Assembly (NCBI GenBank): GCA_946409885.1
Contig: CAMJYF010000008.1
Location: forward strand, 1 to 16,722
Direction of reading: 5' to 3'
Source of the DNA: an uncultured Clostridia bacterium
GTDB taxonomy: Bacteria; Bacillota; Clostridia; Oscillospirales; Acutalibacteraceae
Length of the DNA: 16,722 nt
Shown: positions 14,337 to 16,722 of the stretch, piece by piece
How positions within the stretch are numbered: the stretch's first letter is position 1
How the letters are laid out: every line of letters begins with the position of its first letter
The notes under the pieces: generated by a model
Seen by the model: the letters and a program-made list of their open reading frames with translations, nothing else
What the model was told of the DNA's origin: nothing
Database searches by the model: none
Made by a program: the position numbers and the translations under genes

Positions 14337-15305
14337 TCATTGAAACAGTTTACTGAAAAACGCGGCGATCTTGCGGAAGAAATCCGCGATCTGTTGGAAA
14401 AAGCTCTTCCGCGCGGCGGCGGGCTTTTGCGTTTCCTTGCTCTGGCGGGTCAGCCAGCTGATCACGCCGTTCGGATAGCTGAACTGTACCGTGGCCCCGG
14501 TGCCGTCCTCGGTGGTGGCGTAGGCGTAGGGGGAGCCGTCGTCCATGAACATATCGTTGGTAAAGGTGCGCCACATGTAGTGCTGGGTGCTCACGCTGCC
14601 GCCGGAGGAGGTGACCGCCTTGCTGACGTGGGTAAAGCGGATCCTGCTTTTCTCCGGCGCGTTGTTCTTCAGCGCGTTGAAGCTGTTGCGGGTGGCGGCC
14701 GTGTTGGCGCTGACAAAGCCGTCCTGATCGTTGGCGAACAGCCACACCGCCATTTTGCTGATGGCGCTCAGCTGGGAGCCGTCCTGGATCACCGCGCAGA
14801 TGGGGATGGCTGCCGCGAAGAAATCGGGATAGGCGGAGGTCACCCGCAGCACCATGGTGGCCCCCACGGAAAAGCCCGCGATATAGATGCGGTTGGTATC
14901 GACGCTGTCCTTTCGCGTCGCGATAAAGGAATCGATGCAGCGCTTCAGCGTGGCGGGGGTGGTCAGGTCCCACCCGCCCGCGCAGCGGGGGCAGAGCAGG
15001 TACATGCCGCCATCCGCGGACCGGGCCTGAAATTCGTCGCTGGCCCAGCGGCAGAACTCATAGCTGTCCACCTGGTCCCCCGGGTAATCGCCGGAGGCCA
15101 CCCCGTGCAGCCAGATCACCAGCGGGTACTTCACGCCCTCCTTCAGCGCCGGGGCAAAATAGCGGTAGTCCAGCCCGTCGCCGTTGGCCCCCTTGAATTC
15201 CCCCCGCAGGGCGTCGTCGCCGGAGGAAAGGGGAATGGCAAAGGCCGCGGCGCCAAAGCCAAACAGCAGACAGAAACATAACAGCAGCGAGAGACACTTT
15301 TTCAT
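14337..15305 (-). CDS. Secreted alpha/beta-hydrolase (esterase/peptidase, PHB-depolymerase-like)
   Basis: A 322-aa exported serine hydrolase of the esterase/predicted peptidase group (COG4099-like). The signal peptide is residues 1-23, ending AAAFA. LVIWLHGVASGD (62-73) is the oxyanion-loop region; the nucleophile elbow is G144-F-S146-V-G148. The acid is probably D193 or D195 in ANDQDGFV, and H242 in QHYMW is the likely base. The C terminus (301-322) is a Phe/Lys amphipathic helix with an FF motif repeated about every seven residues, probably lying on the membrane surface. The start at 15305 is preferred because it opens the signal peptide and AAAGGA precedes it; a frame to 15479 runs through the promoter. 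Its stop overlaps the thyA ribosome binding site, so it heads the thyA-folA operon. The substrate is unknown. Confidence 0.86.
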   Translation of the reverse strand: MKKCLSLLLCFCLLFGFGAAAFAIPLSSGDDALRGEFKGANGDGLDYRYFAPALKEGVKYPLVIWLHGVASGDYPGDQVDSYEFCRWASDEFQARSADGGMYLLCPRCAGGWDLTTPATLKRCIDSFIATRKDSVDTNRIYIAGFSVGATMVLRVTSAYPDFFAAAIPICAVIQDGSQLSAISKMAVWLFANDQDGFVSANTAATRNSFNALKNNAPEKSRIRFTHVSKAVTSSGGSVSTQHYMWRTFTNDMFMDDGSPYAYATTEDGTGATVQFSYPNGVISWLTRQSKETQKPAAARKSFFQQIADFFRKIAAFFSKLFQ

Positions 15306-15355
15306 GACGATCCGTCCTTTCGTTTGATGAATGAGTCCGTGGAATGAGTGATGCA

Positions 15356-15561
15356 AATTGAGGTTTGTCGCGCTGTTGGCGCGCCGCAGGCGTATAATGT
15401 AGCGCGGATCAATGATCCGCCCGCAATGCGATTCCGATTTTTGAACGTTTATTATGATATTACGTTCATTAAATAGCAACTTCTACCCCTGAACCGCCTT
15501 CGGCGGGGCGGATCATTGATCCGCGCTACGGGTTTCGCATCGCCCCGGCAAATCCCTCTTT
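15356..15561. repeat. Inverted-repeat intergenic element B enclosing a promoter
   Basis: A perfect 24-bp inverted repeat (15399-15422 with 15506-15529) surrounds an AT-rich centre. Each arm contains the palindrome GCGGATCA-A-TGATCCGC and begins or ends with GTAG or its complement. The boundaries AATTGAGGTTTGTCG (15356-15370) and CAAATCCCTCTTT (15549-15561) closely match those of element A (10731-10745 and 10854-10866) in the same orientation. The element fills most of the 266-base gap between the lipase and esterase genes; no coding frame is seen. Confidence 0.85.
15451..15479 (-). promoter_or_regulatory. Promoter and operator-like palindrome upstream of the esterase-thyA-folA genes
   Basis: On the minus strand, TTGCTA (15474-15479) and CATAAT (15451-15456) are 17 bases apart. 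The dyad TGAACGT-N13-ACGTTCA (15442-15468) covers the -10 box, where a repressor would block transcription. Transcription from here would put one arm of element B (15399-15422) in a leader of about 140 bases before the ATG at 15305. Confidence 0.55.
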
Positions 15562-15571
15562 AACCGCCCGG

Positions 15572-16722
15572 TCAGCCGTCCAGCACCGCCAGCAGGCCGT
15601 CAAAGAAGCCGAAAAACGCTTCCGGCGTTTCGCCGATGCCCACCCAGCTCATGTGGTGCTTGTCCTCCACGGGCATGTGGTACCACACGCCGGGTTCCGG
15701 GGGCTGGTCCGGTGTATACTCCCGGGCGGGCGCGGTGAAGGGCGCGCCCAGGCATTTCACGTTCACGATGCCGTCCGAGGGCAGCCAGGTGTCGTCAAAG
15801 CCATAGGCGGAAAGATTTTCCGGGTGGTAGCGGCCGATCACGGTGCTCCACAGCTTGAGGATGCGGCGCATATCCCGGTTGGGCGCCTGCCGCCCATGGC
15901 CGTCGTCGTGGGTGCGGCAGGCCCGGCAGGCGAAGTAGCGGACGGCGGGGTCCGGCGGCAGATGCTCATACAGCAGGTTGGCGTAGGCCACCTGCAGCTC
16001 AAAGCCCACGTTGTCCAGCCGCCTGCCCACCAGCCTTTTTACACCCCGCAGCCGCCGGGCCAAAGGCGGGGCGGCGCTGACGGAGGGCTCCCCCATGATC
16101 TCCCACTGGTCCGTGTGGAAATCCAGCAGGCCCATCAGCGGGGTGGGGGCGGCCAGCGCGTTGGCGGTATAGATGATTCCTGCCAGCGCCCGTATGCCCG
16201 CGTCGCCGAAGAAATCCGCGAAGGTGGTGCCGTTGTTGGCGCCGCTGAGGGTGACCACGCTGTGAACGACCGTATGCCCCCCGGCGAACAGGCCGGAAAG
16301 CTCCCATTCCGGGGTGGCGGCCCGTTCCTCCGGGCTGCCGTGGCAAAGCAGCCCCGCGAACACAATGGCGGTGGGGCCGCCGAAGGAGTGGCCGATCAGC
16401 TCGATTTTTTCATGGGGGCCGGGCTGCCCCAGGTCCCGCAGCACGCCGGGGTAATACCTGCCCCGGCGCTTGTGGCCGTTGGCCTTACTGTGGCACAGGC
16501 CGTAATCCACCGTGCCCCCGAACAGATAGGCGTACAACTCGCAGGCCCGGTCCCAGGCGGAGGTAAAGGGGCCCAGCGACGGACAGAAGACCTCCCGCCC
16601 CTGCGCGCGCAGATGGGCGGCCAGATCCCGCTCGCCGGTATCAAAGCCCCAGTAGTGATAGTGAAAACGTCTTTCCAGTCCGTCGTCTTCCCCCCAGCCG
16701 CCAAGGCCGTGGAGCAGGACGA
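15572..16722 (-). CDS. Triacylglycerol lipase, Staphylococcus/Geobacillus zinc type, N terminus beyond window
   Basis: The C-terminal 382 residues are present; the frame is open to the right edge, so the signal peptide and start are missing. Numbering from the edge, VLLHGLGGWGED (1-12) is the oxyanion region. WDRACELYAYLFGGTVDYG (56-74), followed by H77 and GHKRRGRYYPG (82-92), is the family I.5/I.6 signature that supplies zinc-binding histidines in Geobacillus L1-type lipases. The nucleophile is S112 in GHSFGGPT. Near the C terminus SDGIVN carries the probable catalytic Asp and DKHHMSWVG the catalytic His. These enzymes hydrolyse long-chain triglycerides outside the cell with structural zinc and often calcium. 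Length matches the mature L1 lipase (about 388 aa) with only a few residues lost before the export signal. A TTG 61 codons in could be mistaken for a start, but the upstream motifs show the gene continues. Downstream is element B, then another secreted alpha/beta-hydrolase. Confidence 0.93.
   Translation of the reverse strand, partial: VLLHGLGGWGEDDGLERRFHYHYWGFDTGERDLAAHLRAQGREVFCPSLGPFTSAWDRACELYAYLFGGTVDYGLCHSKANGHKRRGRYYPGVLRDLGQPGPHEKIELIGHSFGGPTAIVFAGLLCHGSPEERAATPEWELSGLFAGGHTVVHSVVTLSGANNGTTFADFFGDAGIRALAGIIYTANALAAPTPLMGLLDFHTDQWEIMGEPSVSAAPPLARRLRGVKRLVGRRLDNVGFELQVAYANLLYEHLPPDPAVRYFACRACRTHDDGHGRQAPNRDMRRILKLWSTVIGRYHPENLSAYGFDDTWLPSDGIVNVKCLGAPFTAPAREYTPDQPPEPGVWYHMPVEDKHHMSWVGIGETPEAFFGFFDGLLAVLDG

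Noticed and set aside
16535..16537. TTG as the lipase start codon
   Set aside because: The frame continues upstream with the conserved oxyanion HGLGGW and WDRACE motifs to the window edge, so the gene is truncated by the window, not started here.

Overview
The window reads as chromosomal DNA from a GC-rich Firmicute of class Clostridia, most likely an Oscillospiraceae/Ruminococcaceae-type gut bacterium. The basis is near-consensus sigma-A promoters with 17-bp spacers, purine-rich ribosome binding sites, type I dockerin modules of the 'DARLxLR' kind on secreted proteins, a transglutaminase with CxxCG repeats and a DUF2079 membrane protein. The assignment is inference from gene content; no rRNA or tRNA is present to confirm it. 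Coding density is high. Most genes lie on the minus strand; only the D-Ala-D-Ala carboxypeptidase (1664-2884) and the 2-hydroxyacid dehydrogenase (9669-10679) are on plus.

Layout. (1) 1-1476, minus: ketopantoate reductase-like enzyme followed by a family 2 glycosyltransferase cut by the left edge. (2) 1536-1634: divergent promoter region. (3) 1664-2884, plus: secreted serine DD-carboxypeptidase with a C-terminal dockerin, ending at a bidirectional terminator shared with (4). (4) 2973-5083, minus: a two-gene operon of a 52-aa single-pass membrane protein and a secreted transglutaminase-dockerin protein, driven by a perfect-consensus promoter. (5) 5199-7471, minus: a secreted protein with an N-terminal dockerin and a 30-unit Ser-Ser-Glu-Pro tract, then trpS 17 bases downstream. 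(6) 7562-9376, minus: DUF2079 membrane protein. (7) 9377-9668: divergent promoter region holding a palindrome-rich block. (8) 9669-10679, plus: 2-hydroxyacid dehydrogenase. (9) 10680-10946: nested inverted-repeat element and bidirectional terminator. (10) 10947-15305, minus: secreted esterase, thyA, folA, a MATE transporter and a 61-aa protein, with 7-bp repeat arrays between genes. (11) 15306-15571: a second inverted-repeat element enclosing the esterase promoter. (12) 15572 to the right edge, minus: a zinc-type triacylglycerol lipase of the Staphylococcus/Geobacillus family, missing its N terminus.

How the genes relate. Three neighbouring secreted proteins carry dockerins although none is an obvious glycoside hydrolase. 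They probably attach to a cell-surface or secreted scaffold through cohesins encoded elsewhere. thyA and folA form the usual dTMP/folate pair, here behind an esterase and ahead of an efflux pump. The strongest candidates for undescribed biology are the modular inverted-repeat family (10701-10886 and 15356-15561), the inverted heptad arrays that abut the folA start codon, and the small membrane protein coupled to the transglutaminase-dockerin protein. No CRISPR array, tRNA, rRNA, transposase or phage gene was found. No gene-free stretch exceeds 300 bases, and the larger gaps (9377-9668, 10680-10946, 11133-11336, 13234-13424, 15306-15571) are each described below.
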